DNA from: Chryseobacterium sp. CY350
GTDB lineage: Bacteria; Bacteroidota; Bacteroidia; Flavobacteriales; Weeksellaceae
Length of the DNA: 64,000 bases
Assembly: GCF_027945075.1 (NCBI RefSeq)
Contig: NZ_CP116034.1
Coordinates: forward strand, 2,046,001-2,110,000
Direction of reading: 5' to 3'
This document shows, piece after piece, positions 45,782-54,445 of the stretch; positions within the stretch are counted from its first letter, which is position 1, and every line of letters begins with the position of its first letter. The position numbers were made by a program, and so were the translations under genes. The notes beneath the pieces were generated by a model. The model had not been told where the DNA came from. It did not search any database and saw only the letters and a program-made list of their open reading frames with translations.

Positions 45782-46546
45782 ATGAAAAAACTTTTAATCA
45801 TTGCTCCACTCCTCTTTATATCTACTGTAAGTGCGCAGGAAACCGCCGTAACTGAAGTAAATACAGTCGCCGAGGATAAAATGAACATCGTCAAAACCAA
45901 TGTGACGGGATACGCTTTCAGAAACATTAATATTTCTTACGAAAGATCGATCAACAGATGGTTTGCAATCAATGTCGGTTTTGGAACCGTCGCAGAAGGA
46001 AAAGTTCCTTTTATGAATGCTTTTCTTAACGAAGAAGATGAGAAAGATTTTAAGAATCTTAAAATAAAGGCTACCAATTTTACCATAGAGCCAAGATTTT
46101 ACATTGGCCAGGGATATGGCAAAGGTTTTTACTTTGCACCATATTACCGCTACTCGAAAGTTTCTACCAATACATTTGACTACACATATGACTACAGCGC
46201 GTTTGGTACTACAATTCCGATTCCGCTAAAAGGTCTAGGGGATGCCAAAGGAAATAGTGGAGGCTTGATGGTAGGCGCGCAGTTTTTCTTAAACAAGCAA
46301 CATAGTTTTGTTTTAGATTTCTGGATCGCAGGTGCACATTATGGTTCCGGGAAGGGAGATTTTAGCCTTACAAGCGATATTTTTCTGACTCCGGAGATGC
46401 AGGCAGAATTGAAACGAGAGATCGAGAATCTTGATATTCCTTTTGTAGATTACACCGTAGAAACTAACACCAACGGAGCCAGAATTAAAGTTGATGGACC
46501 GTGGGCAGGCTTCAGAAGTGGTTTTTCTTTGGGTTATAGATTTTAA
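45782..46546 (+). CDS. Outer-membrane beta-barrel protein (DUF3575-like)
   Basis: A 254-residue protein with signal peptide (about residues 1-19, TVSAQ) and alternating amphipathic strands: YAFRNINISYERSINRWFAINVGFG, FTIEPRFYIGQGYGKGFYFAPYYRY, GGLMVGAQFFLNKQHSFVLDFWIAG and the terminal GFRSGFSLGYRF ending in Phe. The pattern fits the DUF3575 family of small barrels. Function unknown. Monocistronic, with a bidirectional terminator after it. Confidence 0.75.
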   Translation: MKKLLIIAPLLFISTVSAQETAVTEVNTVAEDKMNIVKTNVTGYAFRNINISYERSINRWFAINVGFGTVAEGKVPFMNAFLNEEDEKDFKNLKIKATNFTIEPRFYIGQGYGKGFYFAPYYRYSKVSTNTFDYTYDYSAFGTTIPIPLKGLGDAKGNSGGLMVGAQFFLNKQHSFVLDFWIAGAHYGSGKGDFSLTSDIFLTPEMQAELKREIENLDIPFVDYTVETNTNGARIKVDGPWAGFRSGFSLGYRF

Positions 46547-46563
46547 TTACCATTATAATATGC

Positions 46564-46595
46564 AAAAATACCGTTCACAACGAACGGTATTTTTT
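46564..46595. terminator. Bidirectional terminator
   Basis: ATACCGTTC/GAACGGTAT perfect stem with A/T tails, between convergent genes. Confidence 0.85.
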
Positions 46596-46806
46596 ATTTG
46601 TAAGCATCTTTAAATTTTTCAATAAGATGATCTAACGTATGACGTTGCACATAAACAGTTCTTACGTCATCATATCTTGGAGATTTGTAGAAAACTTCAT
46701 GGAAATCCATACTTCCGTTTCCTACCTTTACCACTTTCTGCACATCAATATTTAATTTTTTTAATTCTTCTTTCAAAATCTGAAATTCGTCGTGTATGTT
46801 ATTCAT
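46594..46806 (-). CDS. Small protein of unknown function
   Basis: A 70-residue soluble protein: an N-terminal amphipathic helix rich in Glu/Lys (FQILKEELKKLN) followed by KVVKVGNGSMDFHEVFYKSPRYDDVRTVYVQRHTLDHLIEKF. I do not recognise it. It has an ATG, a good terminator and no overlapping alternative, so it is probably a real gene. Confidence 0.55.
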   Translation of the reverse strand: MNNIHDEFQILKEELKKLNIDVQKVVKVGNGSMDFHEVFYKSPRYDDVRTVYVQRHTLDHLIEKFKDAYK

Positions 46807-46962
46807 TTCTTATAATTTTTTGTTTAGGTTAAATTTCTATCTTTTTGTTAGTGTAACCCCTGTTAAATTCAAACAGACTCTCAATTTTTAATAAATTTAT
46901 GAAATTTGTATGAAATATCAGTAGGGTTTACGAAATATATTACGATAATATTTTATATCAAA

Positions 46963-46984
46963 AACTATACCTAACTGTATAGTT
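46963..46984. promoter_or_regulatory. Operator-like inverted repeat
   Basis: AACTATAC-CTAACT-GTATAGTT, eight-base perfect arms, in the 274-bp divergent region between the 70-residue protein gene and the CPBP protease gene. It has no T-run and is probably a regulator binding site. Confidence 0.45.
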
Positions 46985-47080
46985 ATTACATAAAAATGAA
47001 TTAAATATGAACTGAATGTTAACAAACTATATAGAATGGTAATATCTGTGTAACGAAAAAGACAAACTGACAACTAACAA

Positions 47081-47968
47081 ATGATGATAAAGAACGTTCA
47101 AAAGGTAAGCTCAAAAATGCTGCTATCAGATTTTTTCAACTTTTTAAAAAACCCCAGCGACCAGCAAATTAACCTCTCAGTCAATGACAGACTGTTGTTT
47201 GTTTTTAGATTTCTTATAATTGAACTGCTTTTTACGCTGATCATTATATTACCGATTGATTATCTAATCAACCAATTTATGACTGTGAAAGTACCAAGTT
47301 TACCATATAAATTTAAAACATTTCACGCTATTATTTTTTGGATTATTCTCACAGTTCCATTTTTAGAAGAATTCGTCTTCAGGTTAGTCCTTAGATATAA
47401 TTCTGTATTCGCGGGAAAAATCAACAGACAGAAATGGGATCAGTATTTTCCTTATTTAGTCTACATCACCAGTATTTCATTCGGTTTAGTGCATGTAAGT
47501 AATTACTATAACGACTCTGCAATATTTTATGCTTTGCTGCCACTTATACTTTTGAGTCAGCTTTCCGGGGGATTTGTACTTAGCTATATCCGTGTCAGAA
47601 TTAATTTTTACTACGGTTTTATTTATCATGCATTATGGAATTTCACTGCTGTTATAATTATTCCTGCAATATTTTTACTATTTTCCGGTTCGATCGAAGA
47701 ACATACAAAAAGTTATAATTTAAGAATTGAAGAACAAATTCTATTTCATCAGAATCAAACTCAGAAATTTTCTAATGATATTCGGGATAACAAAATTTAC
47801 AAAATTGAAGCAGAGCAATTTTATCTTCAGGACATTCTTGATATGGTGTATGGTAAAAATCAGTTTTACGTTGAGGAGTATTTAATAAATATAAATTTTT
47901 CTTCTAAAGGTGGTGTTACAAAAGATGAATTTAAAGAAATACTTGAAAAGGAATATGCATTAAAATAA
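47081..47968 (+). CDS. CPBP-family intramembrane metalloprotease
   Basis: A 295-residue membrane protein with about six helices and the CPBP/Abi motifs: Glu96-Glu97 with Arg101 in FLEEFVFRLVLR, His138 in FGLVHVSN, and His183/Asn187 in YHALWN. The family includes CAAX prenyl-protease-like and bacteriocin self-immunity enzymes. A ~85-residue soluble C-terminal extension follows. Substrate unknown. The gene is alone on its strand except for the secreted protein 96 bp downstream. Confidence 0.88.
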   Translation: MMIKNVQKVSSKMLLSDFFNFLKNPSDQQINLSVNDRLLFVFRFLIIELLFTLIIILPIDYLINQFMTVKVPSLPYKFKTFHAIIFWIILTVPFLEEFVFRLVLRYNSVFAGKINRQKWDQYFPYLVYITSISFGLVHVSNYYNDSAIFYALLPLILLSQLSGGFVLSYIRVRINFYYGFIYHALWNFTAVIIIPAIFLLFSGSIEEHTKSYNLRIEEQILFHQNQTQKFSNDIRDNKIYKIEAEQFYLQDILDMVYGKNQFYVEEYLININFSSKGGVTKDEFKEILEKEYALK

Positions 47969-48064
47969 GACGTCATTTATCAATAAATTAAAAAAAATCC
48001 TGTAAAAGTGATTTTTTGATTTAACTATGATGAAAAATCTGCATCAAAAGAATAAATATAAACG

Positions 48065-48418
48065 ATGAATAAACTTAAATCATTTTCCGCTTTACTGTTA
48101 CTGACTTTTTCAGCTCTTACATTCGCTCAGAAGCAATCGAAGGAAAATTCTTTTCACACAAAATCCAAAGCAGAAAATAGCAAAAAGGTTTTACCGAATG
48201 AAAGTCTGCCGCACTTCATGCAGTTCGGAATCATGTCTCGAAACCATGAAGAGTTCACAAAAAAATACGGTATTTATGTAATTTACCAGAATTGCGTCAT
48301 TAGCCAGTTTCAGTCAAAAAAAGCAAAAGAAAACAATCAGTTTGTTGCCAAAAGTCTTACAGAAAAGTACGGAAACGGGTGGGAAAAAGATCTCGGTTTT
48401 ATTCCTTACGGATTATAA
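48065..48418 (+). CDS. Small exported protein of unknown function
   Basis: A 117-residue protein with signal peptide (about residues 1-21, ALTFAQ), a polar linker and a compact domain containing FGIMSRNHEEFTKKYGIYVIYQNCVISQF and FVAKSLTEKYGNGWEKDLGFIPYGL. I do not recognise the family. The last residues lie 14 bases before the convergent ABC transporter gene. Confidence 0.55.
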   Translation: MNKLKSFSALLLLTFSALTFAQKQSKENSFHTKSKAENSKKVLPNESLPHFMQFGIMSRNHEEFTKKYGIYVIYQNCVISQFQSKKAKENNQFVAKSLTEKYGNGWEKDLGFIPYGL

Positions 48419-48432
48419 TTAATCTAAATATT

Positions 48433-50175
48433 CTACTGAACTTCGATCTCATGTCGCAACTGCGCCTTATATAAAGTTGCGTAATAACCGTTTTTGTCTA
48501 GAAGTTCAAGATGTTTTCCTTCTTCAACGATTTTACCGTGTTCCATTACGATGATTTTATCTGCCTTCTCAATCGTTGAAAGTCTGTGTGCAATGATAAT
48601 TGATGTACGGTTTTTGGTAATTTTTTCTGTCGCTCTCTGAATCAGTTTTTCACTTTCGTGATCGATTGATGAGGTTGCCTCGTCCAGAATAAGAATCTTA
48701 GGATCAGACAGATAAGCTCTTAAGAACGACAATAACTGCCTTTGTCCTAGCGAAATAGATGAGCCTCTTTCGCTCACCACATATTCATAACCTCCGGGAA
48801 GACTTTCTATAAAATCATCAACCTCAATTTCCTTTGCTCCGGCTTTTATTTTTTCTAAAGTCACCGTGTCATCTCCGAAAGCAAGATTCTCAAAGATACT
48901 TCCGTGAAACAGGAAAACATCCTGTAAAACAACTCCAATATGACTTCTGAGGTTATAAAGTTCGTAATCTTTCAACTCAACATCGTCGATATAAATTTCA
49001 CCGGAATTAATATCGTACAGTCTTGTAATTAAACTGATTATCGTAGATTTTCCGGCTCCTGTTGCACCTACAATAGCTACAGTTTCTCCGGGATTTACTT
49101 TAAAATCAATTCCTTTTAAGACTTCCTGCTTGTCGTCATAAGCAAATCGTACATCTTTAAACTCTATTTTTCCGTCGAAATGATCTTTGGAAATTTTTCC
49201 GTTGTTCGGCATCGCATAATCTTCATCCATGATTCCCAAAACTCTCTCTGCACCTACAATACCTCTTTGGATATTATTAAAGCGATCAGCAATTTGTCTT
49301 AAAGGACGAATTAACATTGATATAAACTGAATAAACGCAATCACAACACCCGCGCTGATGGTAATATAGCCGCCGTAGAATAATACGAAACCAATAAAAA
49401 GTGAAGAGATTAATTCAACAACAGGAAAAAATAACGAGAAGATAAAAACCGTTCTTAGCAAAGCATTTTTCAAAGTAATGTTGATGTCGTCAAACTTTTT
49501 AAACTCCGCCTGTTGTCTGTTAAAAACCTGAATGATAGGCATTCCGGCTAATCTTTCCTGTACAAACGAATTTTGGTTTGAAGTCCATGATCTTTCATCG
49601 CCAAAAGCTTTTTTAAGCCGTTTCTGAAAAAATCTTGTAATGACAACCATTAAAGGTAAAATCGCAAGAGAAATATAACTCAGGTGAACATCTACCTGAA
49701 ACATCATAAAAAGAACGAAGATAATTCTCAAAACATCTCCGAAAACCATGAGAAAACCATCGGTGTAAACTGTAGCAATAGTCTCTACGTCACCAACCGC
49801 TCGGGTAACCAATTGCCCGATAGGAGTTTTATCAAAAAAAGCGGTTCTGAAATAAATTAATTTATTGTATAATCTTTCGCGAATGTCTCTGATAACATTC
49901 TGCGAAATAAAATTTGAAAAATAAACCAAAAAGAAATTTAATATGGTTTCTGCAAAAACTAAACCGACCAAAGCATAAATATGCTTCATCATCAAGGCTT
50001 TATCTTTCAGTTTTGTAATATCATTATCTACAATCTGCATGGTGAGATATGGCCTGTATGTAGAAACGATGGAAAGTATAATGGATATAATCAGGGTAAA
50101 AATAAACCAAGACCGAAACTTCATACCAATGAAGAAAAGCCTTTTTACAATTGCCCACGTATCTTGTTTTTTCAT
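48433..50175 (-). CDS. ABC exporter (MsbA/LmrA-type, fused membrane and ATPase domains)
   Basis: A 580-residue half-transporter: six transmembrane helices in residues ~1-310, then an ATPase with Walker A GATGAGKST, Q-loop VLQDVFLF, signature SSISLGQRQLLSF (ISLGQ in place of LSGGQ), Walker B ILILDEATSSID and the switch His in IIAHRLST. It works as a dimer and may flip lipids or export drugs. It is the last gene of a minus-strand run with truA and a small membrane protein. Confidence 0.92.
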   Translation of the reverse strand: MKKQDTWAIVKRLFFIGMKFRSWFIFTLIISIILSIVSTYRPYLTMQIVDNDITKLKDKALMMKHIYALVGLVFAETILNFFLVYFSNFISQNVIRDIRERLYNKLIYFRTAFFDKTPIGQLVTRAVGDVETIATVYTDGFLMVFGDVLRIIFVLFMMFQVDVHLSYISLAILPLMVVITRFFQKRLKKAFGDERSWTSNQNSFVQERLAGMPIIQVFNRQQAEFKKFDDINITLKNALLRTVFIFSLFFPVVELISSLFIGFVLFYGGYITISAGVVIAFIQFISMLIRPLRQIADRFNNIQRGIVGAERVLGIMDEDYAMPNNGKISKDHFDGKIEFKDVRFAYDDKQEVLKGIDFKVNPGETVAIVGATGAGKSTIISLITRLYDINSGEIYIDDVELKDYELYNLRSHIGVVLQDVFLFHGSIFENLAFGDDTVTLEKIKAGAKEIEVDDFIESLPGGYEYVVSERGSSISLGQRQLLSFLRAYLSDPKILILDEATSSIDHESEKLIQRATEKITKNRTSIIIAHRLSTIEKADKIIVMEHGKIVEEGKHLELLDKNGYYATLYKAQLRHEIEVQ

Positions 50176-50338
50176 TATTGAAATTGACGTAAAGAATTAA
50201 TTAGAAAAATTCTATGCAAAAATACGGCTTTATAATTTTACAGCCTTTACTCCATCTTCAAATAGTCATAGAAAATTTCCTATCCTGTGATTTACAGAAT
50301 AAATAAGGAAGCAGATAAGACATGATGATTTTAAAGAA

Positions 50339-50677
50339 TTAAACTTTTTCTTTTGTACCTATTTCTTCAATTTCCCATATAGGTTTTTTAATACTTTCTC
50401 TCTTAAATTTTCTTTCGAGAAGATGATAAACCGCATAAACACCACCGATCGCAAAGAACCAACTTATAATGTTAATCAATGAAAAACCTGTATAATTGTT
50501 GTCATTTGCAGAACCTGTAAATGCTTCGTACATTCCGTAAACTATTAAAAAAGCGATCTGAAATCCTAAATATATTGCAATAGCCAAAAGCCCAAACTGC
50601 CATTTTATTTTTCCAAATCTCTCAGCTAAACCCGCATAATATCTGTATGCTCCGATTAAGATAAAAATTGACATCAT
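50339..50677 (-). CDS. Small membrane protein between truA and the ABC exporter
   Basis: A 112-residue protein with three hydrophobic segments (about residues 3-15, 27-48 and 63-85) and a charged C-terminal tail. Not recognised. Six bases after truA and 163 before the ABC gene, so it is likely co-transcribed with truA. Confidence 0.6.
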   Translation of the reverse strand: MMSIFILIGAYRYYAGLAERFGKIKWQFGLLAIAIYLGFQIAFLIVYGMYEAFTGSANDNNYTGFSLINIISWFFAIGGVYAVYHLLERKFKRESIKKPIWEIEEIGTKEKV

Positions 50678-50683
50678 AAATTA

Positions 50684-51436
50684 TTAGTTTTTAAATTGGT
50701 TTAAATAAAATTCATAGCCTACATCCACCAAAAAAAGTCCGTGGGCGGGCGCAGATGTTCCTGCTGAGTTTCTGTTTTTATTTTCTATGATATTTCTGAC
50801 GTCTTCAGGTTGAATTTTGCCCGAACCCACATCCACCATTGTTCCTACAATTGCTCTGACCATATTTCGGAGAAACCGATTGGCTGAAACCGTGAATCTT
50901 AACTCCGTTCCGTTTTGCTCCCATTCTGCTTTGTAGATTTTGCAGAGATTGGTTTTGTTGTCTGTATGGAGCTTTGCAAAACTTGTGAAATCTTCATATT
51001 CGAATAATATTTTACAGGCTTCATTCATTTTATCAACATCAATATTTCTTCGCCAAAGCTGCCAGGCAGAATCTTGAGTAAACGGATTTTTTTCTAATGA
51101 AATATAATACTCATAAGTTCTGAAAGTTGCATCAAAACGTGCATGAAAACCATCCTTCACAGGAAAAATCCTTTTAATGGAAATATCCGGCGGCAAAAAA
51201 CTGTTCATTTTATGAATAAGCTGATCACTCAAAACCTGCTGAGTTTCAAAATGCGCAAACATTTTTTTTGCGTGAACTCCCGTATCAGTTCTACCCGCTC
51301 CGGTAGTCTTTATCTTTTCTCTTAAAATGGTGGAAAGTGCTTTTTCCAGTTCTTCCTGCACAGAAATATCCTTCGGCTGAATCTGATAGCCAAAATAGTT
51401 TTTGCCGTTGTAAGAAAACTCTATGAAATATCTCAA
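50684..51436 (-). CDS. truA: tRNA pseudouridine synthase A
   Basis: A 250-residue enzyme that makes pseudouridine at positions 38-40 of tRNA anticodon arms. RYFIEFSYNGKNYFGYQIQP at the start, the catalytic Asp51 in GAGRTDTGVHA, and the RFLRNMVRAIVGTMVDVGSGKI block. The start is placed at the TTG at 51436 (MRYF...), since a -7 element at 51455-51462 overlaps the more upstream TTG at 51457 and puts it outside the transcript. Confidence 0.93.
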   Translation of the reverse strand: MRYFIEFSYNGKNYFGYQIQPKDISVQEELEKALSTILREKIKTTGAGRTDTGVHAKKMFAHFETQQVLSDQLIHKMNSFLPPDISIKRIFPVKDGFHARFDATFRTYEYYISLEKNPFTQDSAWQLWRRNIDVDKMNEACKILFEYEDFTSFAKLHTDNKTNLCKIYKAEWEQNGTELRFTVSANRFLRNMVRAIVGTMVDVGSGKIQPEDVRNIIENKNRNSAGTSAPAHGLFLVDVGYEFYLNQFKN

Positions 51437-51454
51437 AGTAATGCAATTGACTTG

Positions 51455-51462
51455 CAAAAATA
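51455..51462 (-). promoter_or_regulatory. -7 promoter element of truA
   Basis: TATTTTTG on the minus strand. It decides the truA start (51436, not 51457). Confidence 0.5.
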
Positions 51463-51551
51463 CTTTAATTTGCTGATACTGCGGAATGATATTTTTACAA
51501 TAAATGTTGAAAAGTCATTTGCAATAAGCAGCAAAATACACCTGAAATTGT

Positions 51552-51559
51552 TATTTTTG
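51552..51559 (+). promoter_or_regulatory. -7 promoter element of lpxK
   Basis: TATTTTTG, 7 bases before the lpxK ATG. If used, the leader would be nearly absent. Confidence 0.4.
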
Positions 51560-51566
51560 CAATCGT

Positions 51567-52592
51567 ATGAAAAGATGGTATCTCTATCCTTTTTCTCTGG
51601 GTTACAACATGGTTACGGGCATCCGAAACAGCATGTATGATCTGGGGATTTTTAAATCTACAAAATTCAAAACTCCGATCATCAACGTCGGCAATCTTTC
51701 TGTGGGCGGAAGCGGAAAATCTCCGATGGTCATGTATCTGGCAACTTTCCTGTCAAAATACTACAGAACCGGTGTTCTTTCAAGAGGTTACGGAAGGTTA
51801 ACGAAAGGTTATGATGTGACCAACTACGAGAGCAACTACAAAACCGTAGGAGATGAAGCCATGCAGCTGTTTGAACGATTTAAAAACCGTTTTGTCATCG
51901 CAGTTTCTGAAGAAAGAGTTCCGGGAGCTAAAAAAGTGATTGATGATATGGATCTTGATGTGCTCGTTTTAGATGATGCCATGCAGCACAGAGCCATCAA
52001 AGCAGGATTCAATATTTTGATGACAGATTTTAATGATCCCTATTTTAAAGATCACCTTCTTCCGGCGGGCGATCTTAGAGAATCACGAGCAGGTGCAGGC
52101 CGCGCAGATATCATTATGGTAAGCAAATGTCCCGATGAGCTGACCGAAGAAACAAAGCAATATTATATTTCGAGAATAAAGCCATCGTACAAACAAAAAG
52201 TTTTTTTTTCATCTATCGGATACGATGAAAATGTGTATTCCAGAGAAAAAATTCTGCCCGACAATAATCTGAATTATTACGATATTCTTCTAATTACCGG
52301 AATTGCCAACCCTAAACCTCTGCTGGATCATTTGGCTAAATTTTCCCAGAAAGTAAAACATTTAAAATTCAGAGATCATCACAATTTTTCTGATGCAGAT
52401 ATAAAAAACATTGTTGCAGAATACAAAAAACTCGGCGAATACAAATTGATCTTAACAACTGAAAAAGATTATGTTCGCCTGAAAACATTTGATTATCTGA
52501 GAGAGCTTGTCTACTATTGGCCGATCAATGTGATCATTGACAGAAAAGAAGAATTTAATCAAATGATCTTAGACTATATCAACAAAAAATAA
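51567..52592 (+). CDS. lpxK: Tetraacyldisaccharide 4'-kinase
   Basis: A 341-residue inner-membrane-associated kinase that phosphorylates the lipid A precursor. N-terminal membrane-contact helix (RWYLYPFSLGYNMVTGIRNSMYD), Walker A GNLSVGGSGKSP (Lys51), LSRGYGR, VLDDAMQHR and the C-terminal FRDHHNFSDADI and LTTEKDYVRL blocks. Normal length. Divergent from truA. Confidence 0.95.
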   Translation: MKRWYLYPFSLGYNMVTGIRNSMYDLGIFKSTKFKTPIINVGNLSVGGSGKSPMVMYLATFLSKYYRTGVLSRGYGRLTKGYDVTNYESNYKTVGDEAMQLFERFKNRFVIAVSEERVPGAKKVIDDMDLDVLVLDDAMQHRAIKAGFNILMTDFNDPYFKDHLLPAGDLRESRAGAGRADIIMVSKCPDELTEETKQYYISRIKPSYKQKVFFSSIGYDENVYSREKILPDNNLNYYDILLITGIANPKPLLDHLAKFSQKVKHLKFRDHHNFSDADIKNIVAEYKKLGEYKLILTTEKDYVRLKTFDYLRELVYYWPINVIIDRKEEFNQMILDYINKK

Positions 52593-52595
52593 ATA

Positions 52596-52625
52596 AAATC
52601 CGCGACATTGTTGCGGATTTTTTCT
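52596..52625 (+). terminator. Terminator of lpxK
   Basis: AAATCCGC/GCGGATTT stem followed by a T-run. Confidence 0.85.
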
Positions 52626-52710
52626 TTTGAACTGATTCAGAATAGAATTTTTCGATATATCAATTTATCCTAATTCATGATATTCATGTCATAAGTTGAG
52701 ATCCGTTTGC

Positions 52711-52718
52711 TAGATTTG
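52711..52718 (+). promoter_or_regulatory. -7 promoter element of the TlpA-like gene
   Basis: TAGATTTG matches TAnnTTTG; the start at 52733 fits a transcript beginning near 52725, whereas the in-frame TTG at 52727 would have almost no leader. Confidence 0.45.
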
Positions 52719-52732
52719 TAAAAATTTTGAAT

Positions 52733-53248
52733 ATGAAACAGCTGTTGACTTTTTTGATGTTAAGTATTTTCACTTTGGGATGTTCGCAAAAGGCACCCGA
52801 TGCTTCGAAGAAAGAATTTTCGAAAAATGCTCTTAGTCAAAAATTAGAAAATGAAGAGGGAAAAAGTATTACGGTTCAGGAAATTCTTAATCAGCACAAA
52901 GGCAAAGTCGTCGTGATCGATTTTTGGGCCGGTTGGTGCAGAGATTGCCTGAAAGCTTTTCCGAAAGCTCTCGAACTCGAAAAAAATAATCCCAATGTAG
53001 ATTTTGTTTTCTTTTCTCTGGATCGTACAAAAGAAGGTTTTGATCGAAGTCTAGAAAAATTTAATATGAAAGAAAAAGAAAATTACTGGTTTACTTCAGG
53101 CTTTAAAAATGACTTTAATGATTATATCGAGCTTAACTGGATCCCAAGATACATGGTAATTGATCAGCAATCTAAAATTGCAAAGTATTATGCTATTACG
53201 CCGGAAGATCCGGAAATTCAGGCAACAATTGATAAGCTTTTAAAATAA
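52733..53248 (+). CDS. TlpA-like thioredoxin-fold lipoprotein
   Basis: A 171-residue lipoprotein (lipobox LGCS, Cys17) with a thioredoxin/TlpA domain: VVVIDFWAGWCRDCLKAFPKALEL containing the redox pair WCRDC, and the cis-Pro loop WIPRYMVID. It probably reduces or isomerises disulfides or delivers electrons in the periplasm. No partner such as a cytochrome maturation gene is linked. The ATG at 52733 starts the signal peptide. Confidence 0.88.
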   Translation: MKQLLTFLMLSIFTLGCSQKAPDASKKEFSKNALSQKLENEEGKSITVQEILNQHKGKVVVIDFWAGWCRDCLKAFPKALELEKNNPNVDFVFFSLDRTKEGFDRSLEKFNMKEKENYWFTSGFKNDFNDYIELNWIPRYMVIDQQSKIAKYYAITPEDPEIQATIDKLLK

Positions 53249-53294
53249 GCAGAGCCGACATTTATTTAAACTTAAACAGAAATAACAGAATCCA

Positions 53295-53302
53295 TATCTT
53301 TG
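53295..53302 (+). promoter_or_regulatory. -7 promoter element of dinB
   Basis: TATCTTTG ends five bases before the dinB ATG, so the mRNA would be leaderless or nearly so. Confidence 0.4.
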
Positions 53303-53306
53303 TGAT

Positions 53307-54398
53307 ATGGATTTTTCTTTGCCGGTTCGCAAAATTATACATGTTGATATGGATGCATTCTATGCTTCTGTGGAGCAGCACGACAATCCTGAACTGAAGG
53401 GAAAAGCAATCGCCGTGGGCGGCGGTCATCGTGGTGTAGTTTCAGCAGCGAGTTATGAAGCCAGAAAATATGGAGTGCGTTCTGCAATGCCAAGTAAAAC
53501 TGCAAAAGAAAAATGCCCACATCTTATATTTGTTCCTCCCAGATTTTCACGTTATAAAGAAATTTCCAGAAAAATAAGAGAAATATTTTACGAATATACA
53601 GACCTTGTAGAACCTCTTTCTTTAGATGAAGCGTATCTCGACGTTACAGAAAACAAAAAAGGAATAGAATCGGCTAATCAAATTGCTAAGGAAATTCGGC
53701 AGAAAATATTTGAAGCAACCGGTTTGACGGCTTCTGCAGGAATTGCAATCAATAAATTTTTAGCGAAAGTAGCATCAGACATCAATAAACCTAACGGACA
53801 GAAAACCATACATCCCGATAAGATGGAAGCTTTTTTAGAAGAGCTTCCTGTAGAAAAATTCTATGGAGTCGGAAAAGTAACTGCCAATAAAATGTTTACT
53901 TTCGGAATTTTTAAGGGAAAAGATTTAAAAAAACGAACGCTGGAAGATCTTACGAGGCTCTTCGGGAAATCTGGCGGATATTACTACAATGTCGTTCGCG
54001 GAATTCACAACTCTGAAGTAAAACCTCACAGAATTCAAAAAAGCGTTGCCGTAGAAAGAACTTTTTTTGAAGACCTTGCAGATGAACAGCAGATTGACGA
54101 AAAGCTAAACAGTCTTAGCGAAGAACTTCATCAGCGCCTGCAAAAAAACAACGTTTTGGGACGATCTTTAACTTTAAAAATAAAGTACAAAGATTTTTCA
54201 CTGTATACGAGAAGTATCACAAAAGAAGAATATTTCTCATCGCCCGCTGAGTTTTTTCAAACTTCAAAAAAGCTTTGGGAACTACGCCCTTTTGATAAAG
54301 CGGTACGATTATTGGGATTATCACTTTCTCATCTCAATACAGAAGAGAAAAAACAGGTATCAGTTCAACTAAAAATCCCGTTTCAGGAATTTGAATGA
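53307..54398 (+). CDS. dinB: DNA polymerase IV (Y-family)
   Basis: A 363-residue translesion polymerase. Catalytic carboxylates in HVDMDAFYASVE (Asp14, Asp16) and LSLDEAYLDV, steric-gate region AYLDV, the helix-hairpin YGVGKVTANKM and a little-finger domain; the C-terminal QVSVQLKIPFQEFE resembles the beta-clamp-binding tail. Full length. The promoter element directly before the ATG suggests a leaderless transcript. Confidence 0.96.
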   Translation: MDFSLPVRKIIHVDMDAFYASVEQHDNPELKGKAIAVGGGHRGVVSAASYEARKYGVRSAMPSKTAKEKCPHLIFVPPRFSRYKEISRKIREIFYEYTDLVEPLSLDEAYLDVTENKKGIESANQIAKEIRQKIFEATGLTASAGIAINKFLAKVASDINKPNGQKTIHPDKMEAFLEELPVEKFYGVGKVTANKMFTFGIFKGKDLKKRTLEDLTRLFGKSGGYYYNVVRGIHNSEVKPHRIQKSVAVERTFFEDLADEQQIDEKLNSLSEELHQRLQKNNVLGRSLTLKIKYKDFSLYTRSITKEEYFSSPAEFFQTSKKLWELRPFDKAVRLLGLSLSHLNTEEKKQVSVQLKIPFQEFE

Positions 54399-54445
54399 TC
54401 CTATACCGATAACTTTCATTAAATTATACACTAAATCAATAAACT

